This document shows, in pieces, positions 36,055-44,860 of a stretch of 64,000 bases of DNA (position 1 is the stretch's first letter; every line of letters starts with the position of its first letter). Source of the stretch: CBDFHV01 sp965247705 (GTDB lineage Bacteria > Pseudomonadota > Alphaproteobacteria > Rhodospirillales > CAMCUA01); contig CBDFHV010000081.1 in NCBI GenBank assembly GCA_965247705.1, positions 192,857 through 256,856 of the forward strand, read 5' to 3'. The notes beneath the pieces are model-generated. The model did no database searches. It worked only from the letters and a program-made list of their open reading frames with translations, and was not told the origin of the DNA. Both the position numbers and the translations under genes were made by a program.

Positions 36055-37428
36055 ATGAAGACCTTTTTGCGCCGACACGGCCGTAAGCTCCTGGTAGTGC
36101 CGCCCTTGGCGCTGGGCGTGCTGATCGTCGCGGTCGCCGTTCAGACCCGCGAGGGGCCGCAGCGGGTCGAGGTGCGCGAGCGGGTGACGCCGGTGCGGGT
36201 GGTGCCGGCGCCGGCGGTGGACGTGGTGCCGCGGGCCCTGGCCTACGGCAACGTGCAGCCGGGCAAGGTGTGGGAGGCGGTGGCCCAGGTGAAGGGCACG
36301 GTGATCGCCCGCCACCGCCACCTGGAAAAGGGCGCCATCCTTGCCGCCGGGACCGAGCTTCTGCGCATCGATCCCACCGACTATCGCCTCGCCGTGGCCC
36401 AGATCGAGGCCAATATCCGCGCCGTGGAGGCGCAGCTTGCGGAACTGGACGTGCGGGCGCGCAACACCGAACGCTCCCTGGCCATCGAGAACCGCAATCT
36501 GGACCTCTCCCAAAAGGACCTGGAGCGCAAGCGGCAACTGGTGCGCAACCGGACCGTTTCCCAGGCCGCCGTCGACGACGAGGAACGCGCGGTCCTGGCC
36601 GGCGAACAGGCGATGCAGACCCTGCGCAACACCCTCAACCTGATCCCGGCCGAACGGGCCGTCCTGGACGCGCAAAAGTCCCAGTTGGAAGCCCAGCTCG
36701 CGGCCGCCCGGCGGGACCTGGACCGCACCATTATCGTCGCCCCCTTCGACTGCCGGATCGCGGCGGTCAACGTGGAGGAGGCCCAGTTCGCCGCCCAGGG
36801 CCAGGTCCTGGTGGAGGCCGACAGCCTGGACGTGGCCGAGGTAAACGCTCAGGTGCCGATCAGCAACATGTTCAATCTGCTGCCTCCGGGAATGGCGATC
36901 CCAATAAACGCGGGCACGATCATGCCCCGGCTGCGGGAGATCGTCGACCTGAAGGCCGTCGTCCGCCTGCGGACCGGCGACGTGGACGCCGAGTGGGAGG
37001 CCCGGTTCGAGCGGGTCAGCGACACGGTGGGTCCGCGCACCCGCACCGTTGGCGTCATCGTCGCGGTGGACAGGCCCTACCAGAAGGCGGAAGCGGGGCG
37101 ACGGCCGCCCCTGGTCAAGAACATGTACGTCGAGGTCGAACTGCGCGGCCGGCCCCGGGCCAACGCGGTGATCATTCCCCGCGCCGCCCTTCACGGCGGC
37201 CGGGTCCGCATCGCCGGACCCGACAACCGGCTGGTCGTCCGCGATGTCGAGGTGGGTTTCGCCCAGACCAACTTCCTGGTTGTGCGTGAGGGGCTGGAAG
37301 CGGGGGAACGGGTCATCGTCTCGGACCTGGCCTCGGCCGTCGAGGGCATGCTGCTCGAGCCGGCGGCCGACGAGGCGGCGGCGGCCGAGCTGATCGCCGA
37401 GGCCCTGGGCAACACGCCGGTCCGATGA
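36055..37428 (+). CDS. RND efflux periplasmic adaptor subunit
   Basis: The 457-residue membrane-fusion protein has an N-terminal anchor ('LLVVPPLALGVLIVAVAV'), barrel-sandwich and lipoyl-like parts ('GNVQPGKVWEAVAQVKGTVI', 'IVAPFDCRIAAVNVEEAQFAAQGQVLVEA') around an alpha-hairpin ('ERKRQLVRNRTVSQAAVDDEERAV'). It bridges the inner-membrane pump and an outer-membrane channel not found here. ATGA overlap with the permease gene shows coupling. Confidence 0.9.
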   Translation: MKTFLRRHGRKLLVVPPLALGVLIVAVAVQTREGPQRVEVRERVTPVRVVPAPAVDVVPRALAYGNVQPGKVWEAVAQVKGTVIARHRHLEKGAILAAGTELLRIDPTDYRLAVAQIEANIRAVEAQLAELDVRARNTERSLAIENRNLDLSQKDLERKRQLVRNRTVSQAAVDDEERAVLAGEQAMQTLRNTLNLIPAERAVLDAQKSQLEAQLAAARRDLDRTIIVAPFDCRIAAVNVEEAQFAAQGQVLVEADSLDVAEVNAQVPISNMFNLLPPGMAIPINAGTIMPRLREIVDLKAVVRLRTGDVDAEWEARFERVSDTVGPRTRTVGVIVAVDRPYQKAEAGRRPPLVKNMYVEVELRGRPRANAVIIPRAALHGGRVRIAGPDNRLVVRDVEVGFAQTNFLVVREGLEAGERVIVSDLASAVEGMLLEPAADEAAAAELIAEALGNTPVR

Positions 37429-40400
37429 TCCGCTACTTCGCCGCCCATCCGACCGCCGCCAACCTGCTGATGGTGGCGTTTCTGGTCGTCGGCCTGGCGG
37501 CCGCGCCGACGGTCAAGCGGGAAACCTTTCCCGACATTCCGGCCGACAAGGTGGAGGTTCGGGTGCCCTTCCCGGCGGCCACGGCGGAGGACGTGGAGGA
37601 AGCCATCTGCCAGCGGATCGAGGACGTGGCCGATGGTATCGACAACCTGGAGGAAACCCGCTGCGAGGCCCGCGAAAGCGTCGCCATCGCGACCCTGGTG
37701 ATGCGGGAAGGCGGCGACCTGGACCGCTTCCTCGACGACGTGAAGACAGAGATCGATGCCATCGACGAGTTCCCCGACGACGCCGAGGACCCGGTGACGC
37801 GGCAACTGGGGCGCACCGATTTCGTGGCCTCCGTCGCCGTCGCCGGCACCATGCCGCCCGAGGACCTGAAGGCCTATGCCGAACGCATGAAGGACGAACT
37901 TCTGACCATCCCGGGGGTCTCCCAGGTCCGCATCGAGGGGTTCTCCCAGCACCAGATCCGCATCGAAGTGCCAGGGGCGACCATGCGCCAGTTCGGCCTC
38001 AGCATCGACGATCTGGCGGACCTGGTGGCCAGCCAGAGCCTGAAACTGCCGGCGGGCACGGTGGAAACCCGGGAAACCACGGTGCTGATCCGCTTCGACG
38101 ACGAGCGCCGCCGGCCCCGGGATTTCCGCGACCTGGTGGTGGTGGCCTCGGAAAGCGGGTCCGAGATCCGCCTCGGCGACATCGCCACCATCACCGACCG
38201 GTTCGAACTGGAGGAGGACAAGAGCTTCTTCAACGGCCAGCGGGCCGCCTTCCTGGCGGTGGAAAAGGGCAAGGGCGACGACACCCTCGACGTGGTCGAC
38301 GCCTTGAATGCCTACCTGGCCGAGGAACGGGTCCGCGCACCGCCGGGGATGAGTTTTCAGATCACCCGCGACCTGGCCTCCATCGTCCGCGACCGGCTGA
38401 ACATGCTGGTCAGGAACGGGGCTCAGGGCCTGGGGCTGGTGTTTCTCGTCATGTGGCTGTTTTTCGGCCTGCGCTATTCGTTCTGGGTGTCGGCGGGGCT
38501 TCCGGTGGCCTTCATGGGGACCATCGCCGGCATGGCGGCGGCCGGATATTCCTTCGACATGATCACCATGGTCGGCCTGTTGATCGCGGTCGGGCTGTTG
38601 ATGGACGACGCCATCGTCATTTCGGAGAACATCGCCCGCCACCGCCAGGCGGGCCTTCCGCCCCTCGAGGCCGCCGTGGTGGGGACCCGGGAGGTGGCGC
38701 CGGGGGTGCTGGCCTCCTTCGTGACCACGGTCAGCGTTTTCGGCGCCCTGGCCTTTCTCAAGGGCGACATCGGGTCGGTGCTCAAGGTGCTGCCGGTGAT
38801 CCTGATCCTGACTCTGTCCTTCAGCCTGGTGGAGGCGTTCCTGATCCTGCCCCACCATCTGATGGGGGCGCTTCGGGCCGCCGACCGGTCTCGGCGCAGG
38901 GGTTTTCGCGCCCGTTTCGACGCCGCGCTGGCCCGCTTCACGGAGGACCGGCTGGGACGCCTGGTGGATGCCGCGGTCGCCTGGCGCTACCTGACCGTGG
39001 GGGTGATCGGCGCCTTGTTTTTCGCCTCCGTCGCCATGCTGGCGGGCGGCGTGCTCAAGTTCCGGGCTTTTCCCGACATCGAGGGCAACGTGATCGAGGC
39101 GCGGCTGCTGCTGCCCCAAGGCACGCCCCTTGCCCGAACCGAGGCGGTGGTGGCGCGCCTGGTGGCGGCGATCCGGAAGGTGGGCGAGGACCTGGCGCCG
39201 CAGCAGCCAGGAGGCCAGTCCCTTGTGCGCAACGTCGGTGTCCAGTTCGACAAGAACCAGGACGCCTACGAATCCGGTGCCCACATCGCCACGGTGATCG
39301 TCGACCTGCTGAAATCCGAGGCCCGCAACGCCCGCCTGGACGACGTCCTCAACCGCTGGCGGACCCGTGTGGGGAGCCTGCCCGACGTCATCTCCATCAA
39401 GTTCACCGAACCCCAGTTGGGACCGGCGGGCCGCCCCATCGACATCCGGCTGGTGGGCCGGGATCTGGCAAACTTGAAGGCCGCCTCGACGGAGCTCCTC
39501 GACTGGCTCGGCGGCTATCGGGGCGTCTTTGACCTCTCCGACGACTTGCGCCCGGGAAAGCCGGAAGTGCGGCTGCGGCTGCGCGACGGGGCCACGGCCC
39601 TGGGGCTGAACGCGGCGCAAGTGGCGGGGCAGTTGCGGGCGGCGTTCCACGGCAGCACCGCCTCGGAGATCCAAGTGGGCCCCGAAGACTACGAAATCGA
39701 CATCCGCCTGTCGGGGAAGGACCGCGACAGCCTGGCGGATCTCGCCTATTTCACCATCACTCTGCCCGGCGGCGAACAGGTGCCCTTGAACGCCGTGGCG
39801 ATCCTCGAATCGGGCCGCGGTTACGCGCGCATCAACCGCATCGATGGGCGCCGCGCGGTCACCATCCAGGGGGATATCAACGCCGACGAGGCCAATGCCG
39901 GCGAGATCATCGCCGACACCCGGGAACGCCTGCTGCCGGACCTCTTGGCGCGCTACCCCGGGCTCACCGTCGAGCTGGAAGGCCAGGCCAAGGAGGCCGA
40001 GGAGACCGGCGGTTCCCTGCGGCGAAACTTCCTGGTCGGCCTGGTCGCCATCTTCCTGCTGCTGAGTTTCCAGTTCCGCAGCTACGTGGAGCCGATCGTG
40101 GTGATGGCGGCCATTCCCCTCGGCCTGGTGGGGGTGGTCTGGGGCCATCTGGCCATGGGCCTGGAGCTGTCCATGCCCAGCATGGTGGGGTTCGCTTCCC
40201 TGGCCGGGGTGGTGGTCAACAACTCAATCCTGCTGGTGACATTCATCAAGATCCACCGCAGCCACGGCGAGACCGCCACCGACGGCGCCCGGCGCGCCGC
40301 CCGCCAGCGCTTTCGGGCGATCCTGCTCACTTCCCTGACCACGGTGGCCGGGGTGCTGCCGCTCCTGACCGAGACCAGCCTCCAGGCCCAGGTGCTGATC

Positions 40401-40586
40401 CCGCTGGTCACCAGCCTCGCCTTCGGCCTCGCAACGGCCACTTTCCAGGTGCTGTTCGTGGTGCCGGCCCTCTACGCCATCCTCGACGACTTCGGCCTCA
40501 CGGCGACGGTGGAGAGGGTGGCAGAGCCTGCAACGGTGCGGGCGGGTCTCAGACCCGCCCCTACGAGCAGTACGGGTGGGGCGTAG
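37425..40586 (+). CDS. RND efflux permease (HAE1-like)
   Basis: The 1053-residue inner-membrane proton antiporter has two repeats of six membrane segments with large periplasmic loops. The proton-relay aspartates are in 'IAVGLLMDDAIVISENIARH', and 'GLVAIFLLLSFQFRSYVEPIVVMAAIPLGLVG' and 'SLTTVAGVLPLLTE' are family motifs. The substrate is unknown. The last residues, 'RAGLRPAPTSSTGGA', are encoded by an inserted REP-like repeat, so the native C-terminus was probably shorter or different. Confidence 0.92.
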   Translation: MIRYFAAHPTAANLLMVAFLVVGLAAAPTVKRETFPDIPADKVEVRVPFPAATAEDVEEAICQRIEDVADGIDNLEETRCEARESVAIATLVMREGGDLDRFLDDVKTEIDAIDEFPDDAEDPVTRQLGRTDFVASVAVAGTMPPEDLKAYAERMKDELLTIPGVSQVRIEGFSQHQIRIEVPGATMRQFGLSIDDLADLVASQSLKLPAGTVETRETTVLIRFDDERRRPRDFRDLVVVASESGSEIRLGDIATITDRFELEEDKSFFNGQRAAFLAVEKGKGDDTLDVVDALNAYLAEERVRAPPGMSFQITRDLASIVRDRLNMLVRNGAQGLGLVFLVMWLFFGLRYSFWVSAGLPVAFMGTIAGMAAAGYSFDMITMVGLLIAVGLLMDDAIVISENIARHRQAGLPPLEAAVVGTREVAPGVLASFVTTVSVFGALAFLKGDIGSVLKVLPVILILTLSFSLVEAFLILPHHLMGALRAADRSRRRGFRARFDAALARFTEDRLGRLVDAAVAWRYLTVGVIGALFFASVAMLAGGVLKFRAFPDIEGNVIEARLLLPQGTPLARTEAVVARLVAAIRKVGEDLAPQQPGGQSLVRNVGVQFDKNQDAYESGAHIATVIVDLLKSEARNARLDDVLNRWRTRVGSLPDVISIKFTEPQLGPAGRPIDIRLVGRDLANLKAASTELLDWLGGYRGVFDLSDDLRPGKPEVRLRLRDGATALGLNAAQVAGQLRAAFHGSTASEIQVGPEDYEIDIRLSGKDRDSLADLAYFTITLPGGEQVPLNAVAILESGRGYARINRIDGRRAVTIQGDINADEANAGEIIADTRERLLPDLLARYPGLTVELEGQAKEAEETGGSLRRNFLVGLVAIFLLLSFQFRSYVEPIVVMAAIPLGLVGVVWGHLAMGLELSMPSMVGFASLAGVVVNNSILLVTFIKIHRSHGETATDGARRAARQRFRAILLTSLTTVAGVLPLLTETSLQAQVLIPLVTSLAFGLATATFQVLFVVPALYAILDDFGLTATVERVAEPATVRAGLRPAPTSSTGGA

Positions 40587-40607
40587 GGGCGGGTCTCAGA
40601 CCCGCCC
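40540..40607. repeat. Inverted pair of REP-like palindromes (BIME-like)
   Basis: GGGCGGGTCTCAGACCCGCCC (40540-40560) followed by CTACG, then CGTAG followed by GGGGCGGGTCTCAGACCCGC at 40582-40607: two copies in opposite orientation around a short spacer. The first copy lies in the 3' end of the RND permease gene. The same unit occurs at 11921 and 41976-42037. Confidence 0.8.
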
Positions 40608-40630
40608 TGGCGGCACCGCTGGCGCCGATC

Positions 40631-41947
40631 TCAACCTCGCCCCGGGATCCAGTCCGTGCCGGCCAGCGGCACGCCGGCCATGGCGGCGGCTTCCATGGTC
40701 AGGGCCACCATGTCCTCGGGCTCCAGGTTGAGGACGTGGCTTTTGCCGCAGGCCCGGGCGATGGTCTGCAGTTCCAGGGTCATCACCGTCAAATAATTCT
40801 TCAGCCACCGCGCGCCTTGCTCGGGCCGCAGGCGGGCCTCCAGGTCCGCGTCCTGGGTGGTGATGCCCACCGGGCAGCGGCCGGTATGACAGTGATGGCA
40901 GAAGCCGGGCTCGGTCCCCAGGGCCTGGTAGTCCTCAATGTGCACTGGCCGATTGCAACCCAGGGCCACCATGGCCGCGCTGCCGATGGACACCGCGTCG
41001 GCGCCCATGGCCAGCGCCTTGGCGGCGTCGGCGCCGCTGCGGATACCGCCGGAGACGACAAGCTGCACCTTACGGTGCATGTCCAGTTCCTGGAGCGCCT
41101 CGACCGCCAAGCGCACCGCCGGCAGGGTGGGGATGCCCACATGCTCGATGAACACGTCCTGGGTGGCGGCGGTGCCCCCTTGCATGCCGTCCAGCACCAC
41201 CACGTCGGCGCCGGCCTTGACCGCCAGGGGCACGTCGTAGGCGGTGCGGGTGGCGCCGATCTTCACGTAGATGGGCTTTTCCCAGTCGGTGACCTCGCGC
41301 AGTTCGCGGATCTTGATCGCCAGGTCGTCGGGGCCGGTCCAGTCCGGATGGCGGCAGGCGCTGCGCTGGTCGATGCCCTTCGGCAGGTCGCGCATATCGG
41401 CCACCCGGTCGGTGATCTTGAGCCCCAGGAGCATGCCGCCGCCGCCGGGCTTGGCGCCCTGGCCGATCACCACCTCGATGGCGTCGGCGCGGCGCAGGTC
41501 CTCTGGGTCCATGCCGTAGCGGGACGGCAGCACCTGATAGATCAGGGTCTCGGACGCCTGGCGCTCCTCCTCCGTCATGCCGCCGTCGCCGGTGGTGGAA
41601 CTGGTGCCCATCTCCGTACAGGCCCGGCCGATGGCCTCCTTGGCATGGGCCCCCAAGGCGCCGAAGCTCATGCCGGCAATGGTGATCGGAATCTTCAGCT
41701 CGACAGGCTTGCGGGCGAAGCGGGTGCCCAGAACCACGTTGGTGTCGCAACGCTCCCGATAGCCTTCCAGGGGATAGCGCGATACCGAGGCGCCGAGGAA
41801 CACCAGGTCGTCGAAGGTCGGCAGCGACCGTTTGGCGCCAAAGCCGCGGATCTCGTAGACCCCCTGGTCGGCGGCGCGATGAATCTCCGCCAGCACATGG
41901 GCGGGAAAGCTGGCCGACGGGCGCAGGCTGCGGGGGTCAACGGTCAT
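40631..41947 (-). CDS. FMN-binding glutamate-synthase-like subunit (MgsC/GlxD-like)
   Basis: The 438-residue protein matches the FMN/synthase domain of glutamate synthase: 'ITIAGMSFGALGAHAKEAIGRA', 'GQGAKPGGGGMLLGLKI', 'VVLDGMQGGTAATQD', 'VVSGGIRSGADAAKALAMGADAVSIGS' and a 3Fe-4S cysteine set 'GFCHHCHTGRCPVGI'. With the next two genes it reproduces the three-part N-methylglutamate synthase (MgsABC) or the related GlxBCD set, which moves glutamine amide nitrogen or methylamine onto a glutamate skeleton. A REP pair separates it from the mgsB-like gene, which may tune its expression. MgsC and GlxD cannot be told apart here. Confidence 0.85.
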   Translation of the reverse strand: MTVDPRSLRPSASFPAHVLAEIHRAADQGVYEIRGFGAKRSLPTFDDLVFLGASVSRYPLEGYRERCDTNVVLGTRFARKPVELKIPITIAGMSFGALGAHAKEAIGRACTEMGTSSTTGDGGMTEEERQASETLIYQVLPSRYGMDPEDLRRADAIEVVIGQGAKPGGGGMLLGLKITDRVADMRDLPKGIDQRSACRHPDWTGPDDLAIKIRELREVTDWEKPIYVKIGATRTAYDVPLAVKAGADVVVLDGMQGGTAATQDVFIEHVGIPTLPAVRLAVEALQELDMHRKVQLVVSGGIRSGADAAKALAMGADAVSIGSAAMVALGCNRPVHIEDYQALGTEPGFCHHCHTGRCPVGITTQDADLEARLRPEQGARWLKNYLTVMTLELQTIARACGKSHVLNLEPEDMVALTMEAAAMAGVPLAGTDWIPGRG

Positions 41948-41975
41948 GGGGAGTTGCCCCTCGCGAGCCTGGGGC

Positions 41976-42037
41976 GGGCGGGTCTGAGACCCGCCCCTAC
42001 GCGGAAGAATTCGTAGGGGCCGGTCTGAGACCGGCCC
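41976..42037. repeat. Inverted pair of REP-like palindromes inside the operon
   Basis: A copy at 41976-41996 (GGGCGGGTCTGAGACCCGCC) and a diverged copy at 42017-42037 (GGGCCGGTCTGAGACCGGCC) face each other across a 20-base spacer. In the second copy both arms changed together, so pairing is kept by compensating substitutions. Confidence 0.8.
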
Positions 42038-42052
42038 GCCGGCCCAACAAGC

Positions 42053-42736
42053 TCAATAGTCATCGGCGTGATCCACGTTGAAGTTGTAGAGCCGGCGGGC
42101 GGAGCCGAAACGGCGGAAGCCGGAGGGATCGGCTTCCAGCCCTGCACGCGCGAGAAGCCCGGCGACGGTCTGGCGGTGTTCCGCCGTCATTTTCTTCTCC
42201 ACGCAGTCGGCGCCCAGGCTGGATACGTCGCCGGCAACGAAGAGGATCGCCTCGTAGATGGAATCGCCCATGTCCGGCCCGGCGTTGCCGCACACCACCA
42301 GGTGTCCCGACTGGGCCATGAAGGCGCTCATGTGGCCCACCGATCCACCAACCACGATATCGACGCCCTTCATGGAGATGCCGCAGCGGGAACTGGCGTC
42401 GCCTTCGATGACCAGCAGGCCGCCCCGGGCCGACGCACCGGCGGCCTGGGAGGCATTGCCGCGCACCCGCACGGTGCCGGACATCATGTTTTCCCCCACG
42501 CCGGTGCCGCAGTGGCCGCGGATGTCCACCGTCGCTTCCGCGTTCATGCCGGCGCAGTAGTAGCCCACATGGCCGTCGATGATGACCTGGACGGGCCGGG
42601 TGAGGCCGACCGCCAGGGCGTGCGCGCCGCGCGGGTTGGCGAGGCGCCAGTCGGTCTCGTTGGTGTCGGGCGGCAAGGCGTGCAGTCGGGCATTCAACTC
42701 CCGCACCTCGGTGTCGAGCAGGTCCACGGCAATCAT
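42053..42736 (-). CDS. GXGXG-domain glutamate-synthase-like subunit (MgsB/GlxC-like)
   Basis: The 227-residue protein is a right-handed beta-helix with the GXGXG repeats of the glutamate synthase alpha C-terminal domain ('GHCGTGVGENMMSGTVRVRGNASQAAG', 'GGLLVIEGDASSRCGISMKG', 'GHLVVCGNAGPDMGDSIYEA'). It overlaps the upstream amidotransferase gene by four bases. It is the structural middle subunit of the MgsABC-type complex. Confidence 0.87.
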   Translation of the reverse strand: MIAVDLLDTEVRELNARLHALPPDTNETDWRLANPRGAHALAVGLTRPVQVIIDGHVGYYCAGMNAEATVDIRGHCGTGVGENMMSGTVRVRGNASQAAGASARGGLLVIEGDASSRCGISMKGVDIVVGGSVGHMSAFMAQSGHLVVCGNAGPDMGDSIYEAILFVAGDVSSLGADCVEKKMTAEHRQTVAGLLARAGLEADPSGFRRFGSARRLYNFNVDHADDY

Positions 42737-43647
42737 GCCGTAGTCCCCCCGCTCACGTCCCAGGTGTAGATGGTCAGGGGCTCCGGCTCCCAGATGTGTG
42801 CCCCGTCCACCCCCGGCAAGTGTGCCAGGCTGCGGAACTCGCTGGCCATGGCCACCCAGCCGTCGGTCTCGGCAAGGACGGCGGGCTTGCAGGCAAACCC
42901 GTCGCGCAGAACAGCGAAGCCGTCCCGGGTGCCGACGGTGAAGGTATAGAAGCCGTCCAAGTCACGGATGGCCGCCTCCAAGGCCTCATGGAGGGTCGCC
43001 CCTTCCCCCAGCCGGTAGGCCACGTAGCGGGCCGCCACCTCGGTATCGTTGTCGGTCTCGAAGGTCATGCCGTGGCGTTCCAGCCACCGCCGCAGCCGGT
43101 TGTGGTTGCTCAGCGATCCGTTGTGGACCAAGCACATGTCTGAATCGGCGGTAAAGGGATGGGAATGCTCGGTGGTCACGGCGCTTTCGGTGGCCATGCG
43201 AGTATGGCCGACGGCATGGGTCCCGGCCATCTCGGCGACCCCATAGCGGCCGACCACCTCGCCCGGCAGGCCCATGTCCTTGTAGACCTCCATCAGCCCG
43301 CCATAGCCCATCACCCGCACATCCGGGCGATGGTCGTCGAACCAGCGCCGGGCGGGGCCCACTTCGGCGGCCACCGTGATGACGGCATGGTTGGCGCGCA
43401 CCTCCACGTCCGTCTCCACGTCCAGGGCCTGGGCCATGTCGCCGGCCACTTGTCGCCAGGCGAATCCCGGCTCGGGGTGGAAGGCCGTCAGCTTGCAGGC
43501 GCCGTTGGTGGTGGGCCGGTGATAGACCGCCATGCCGGCGCTGTCCGGCCCCCGCTCGCTCATGCCGACCAGCATGGTCTCGAACAGGCCGCCGAGGAGG
43601 GGCCTCAGATCAGGGTCCTTGAGGACCAGGCCGACGATACCGCACAT
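42733..43647 (-). CDS. Class II glutamine amidotransferase subunit (MgsA/GlxB-like)
   Basis: The 304 residues start with the catalytic Cys2 ('MCGIVGLV') of the Ntn-type glutaminase. 'SERGPDSAGMAVY', 'GHTRMATESAVTTEHSHPF', 'LVHNGSLSNHNRLRR' and 'ETDNDTEVAARYVAYRL' are class II glutaminase motifs. It would release ammonia, or in N-methylglutamate synthase release from glutamine the nitrogen later replaced by methylamine. It lies 26 bases after the FAD oxidoreductase gene. Confidence 0.88.
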   Translation of the reverse strand: MCGIVGLVLKDPDLRPLLGGLFETMLVGMSERGPDSAGMAVYHRPTTNGACKLTAFHPEPGFAWRQVAGDMAQALDVETDVEVRANHAVITVAAEVGPARRWFDDHRPDVRVMGYGGLMEVYKDMGLPGEVVGRYGVAEMAGTHAVGHTRMATESAVTTEHSHPFTADSDMCLVHNGSLSNHNRLRRWLERHGMTFETDNDTEVAARYVAYRLGEGATLHEALEAAIRDLDGFYTFTVGTRDGFAVLRDGFACKPAVLAETDGWVAMASEFRSLAHLPGVDGAHIWEPEPLTIYTWDVSGGTTA

Positions 43648-43673
43648 GTCTCAGTCTCCCCCCCCCGGCCCCA

Positions 43674-44816
43674 TCAGCCGCGGTTGCCGCCGAAGGTTTG
43701 CATGAATGCCCGCCCGTTCGCCAGCCGGTCGAAGCTGAACTGGGCGAATTCTGCATCGGTGCCGCCGGTGCGGATCCACTTGGCAAGCGCCAGGCCGAAG
43801 GACGGTCCGAACTTGAAACCGTGACCGCTGCCACCGCAAGCATCGCAATAGCCCTCGAGCCCCGCGCGCGGCCCCAGGAACGGATACCAGTCCGGGGTCA
43901 CGTCGTAGAGCGAGGCATAGGAATCGATCAGCCGGGACCCGGCGAAGGAGGGGATGCGGTGTTCGAGCCGTTCCATGATCTCGGAGATGAACTCCGGATC
44001 GGCGGTTTCCTTGAAATTGTAGGGGTCGATATCGACGTATTCCTTGGGAAAGCCCCGTCCGACGATGTAGCGGAGACCCTCCAGGGGCCGCACGTAGAGC
44101 CCGTCGATGGCAACGGCCAGTGTCGACTGGGGAGGCGGCCGTTCCGGCCGGGCTTCCCACACTGTGTCCTGCTCGCGCACCGTGCGCAGGGGCAGCTCGA
44201 TATGGGCGCTGGCGGCCAGGAAGTGGGCCCACGGGCCGGCGGCATTGACCACCAGGCCGCCATGGTGGGGGCCTTCATCGGTGAGAATGCCGGTCACCCG
44301 GTCTCCCTCGCGCAGGATCCCCCGCACCGGTGTTCGCTCCCGGTACTCACCGCCCAGCCGTTGGAACGCGTTCACGTAGGCCTCGGTCGAACGCACCGGA
44401 TCGGCATAGCCCCCGTCGGGCTCCCAGGTGATGGCGGCGACGCCTTGCCGATTGAGCCAGGGGAGGCGTTTCTCGATCTCGTCTTCGGACATGAAGCCCG
44501 TTTCCACGCCTTCCGCGTGCTGGACCGCCAGATTGCGCGCCAGCCCTTCGACCATGTCGGCGGGAATGATCATGTGGTAGCCGGCGGCGCCCAGTTCCTC
44601 GGGCATGGCCTTGAACTGCTCGATGGCCTGGCGCGCCAGCCGCGCCATGATCGGCGTCGAGTAATTCTGACGCACGGCCGCCGCGCTCTTGCCGGTGCCG
44701 CCGGCCGCCGCCTGCTGGCGTTCGATCATCAACACCGAATCCGCGCCCAGCTTCTTCAGGTGGTAGGCGGTGCTGGCGCCGGTGATGCCGGCGCCGACGA
44801 CGATGACGTCATGCAT
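43674..44816 (-). CDS. FAD-dependent oxidoreductase, sarcosine oxidase beta-like
   Basis: The 380-residue DAO-fold flavoenzyme starts with 'VIVVGAGITGASTAYHLKKLGADSVLMIER' and has 'GGTGKSAAAVRQNYSTPIMARLA', a hallmark of SoxB/dimethylglycine dehydrogenase-like enzymes. The end 'GYCDACGGSGHGFKFGPSFGLALAKWI' is the typical flavin-linking segment. ATG 44816 follows GGAGGA. It probably oxidises a secondary N-methyl amine such as sarcosine. Its place between hydantoinase and N-methylglutamate synthase genes supports this. Confidence 0.85.
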   Translation of the reverse strand: MHDVIVVGAGITGASTAYHLKKLGADSVLMIERQQAAAGGTGKSAAAVRQNYSTPIMARLARQAIEQFKAMPEELGAAGYHMIIPADMVEGLARNLAVQHAEGVETGFMSEDEIEKRLPWLNRQGVAAITWEPDGGYADPVRSTEAYVNAFQRLGGEYRERTPVRGILREGDRVTGILTDEGPHHGGLVVNAAGPWAHFLAASAHIELPLRTVREQDTVWEARPERPPPQSTLAVAIDGLYVRPLEGLRYIVGRGFPKEYVDIDPYNFKETADPEFISEIMERLEHRIPSFAGSRLIDSYASLYDVTPDWYPFLGPRAGLEGYCDACGGSGHGFKFGPSFGLALAKWIRTGGTDAEFAQFSFDRLANGRAFMQTFGGNRG

Positions 44817-44860
44817 TGCCGGTCCTCCATCCACCGTTCATCGCGGTACCGCGCGCGCCA

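Noticed and set aside
37191..40148. Very long open frame antisense to the RND permease (985 codons)
   Set aside because: It mirrors the codon pattern of a clear, well-conserved permease in GC-rich DNA and has no recognisable domain or ribosome site.
40540..42037. CRISPR array suggested by repeated palindromes
   Set aside because: Only two repeats per site, in opposite orientation and with no regular spacers; no cas genes.
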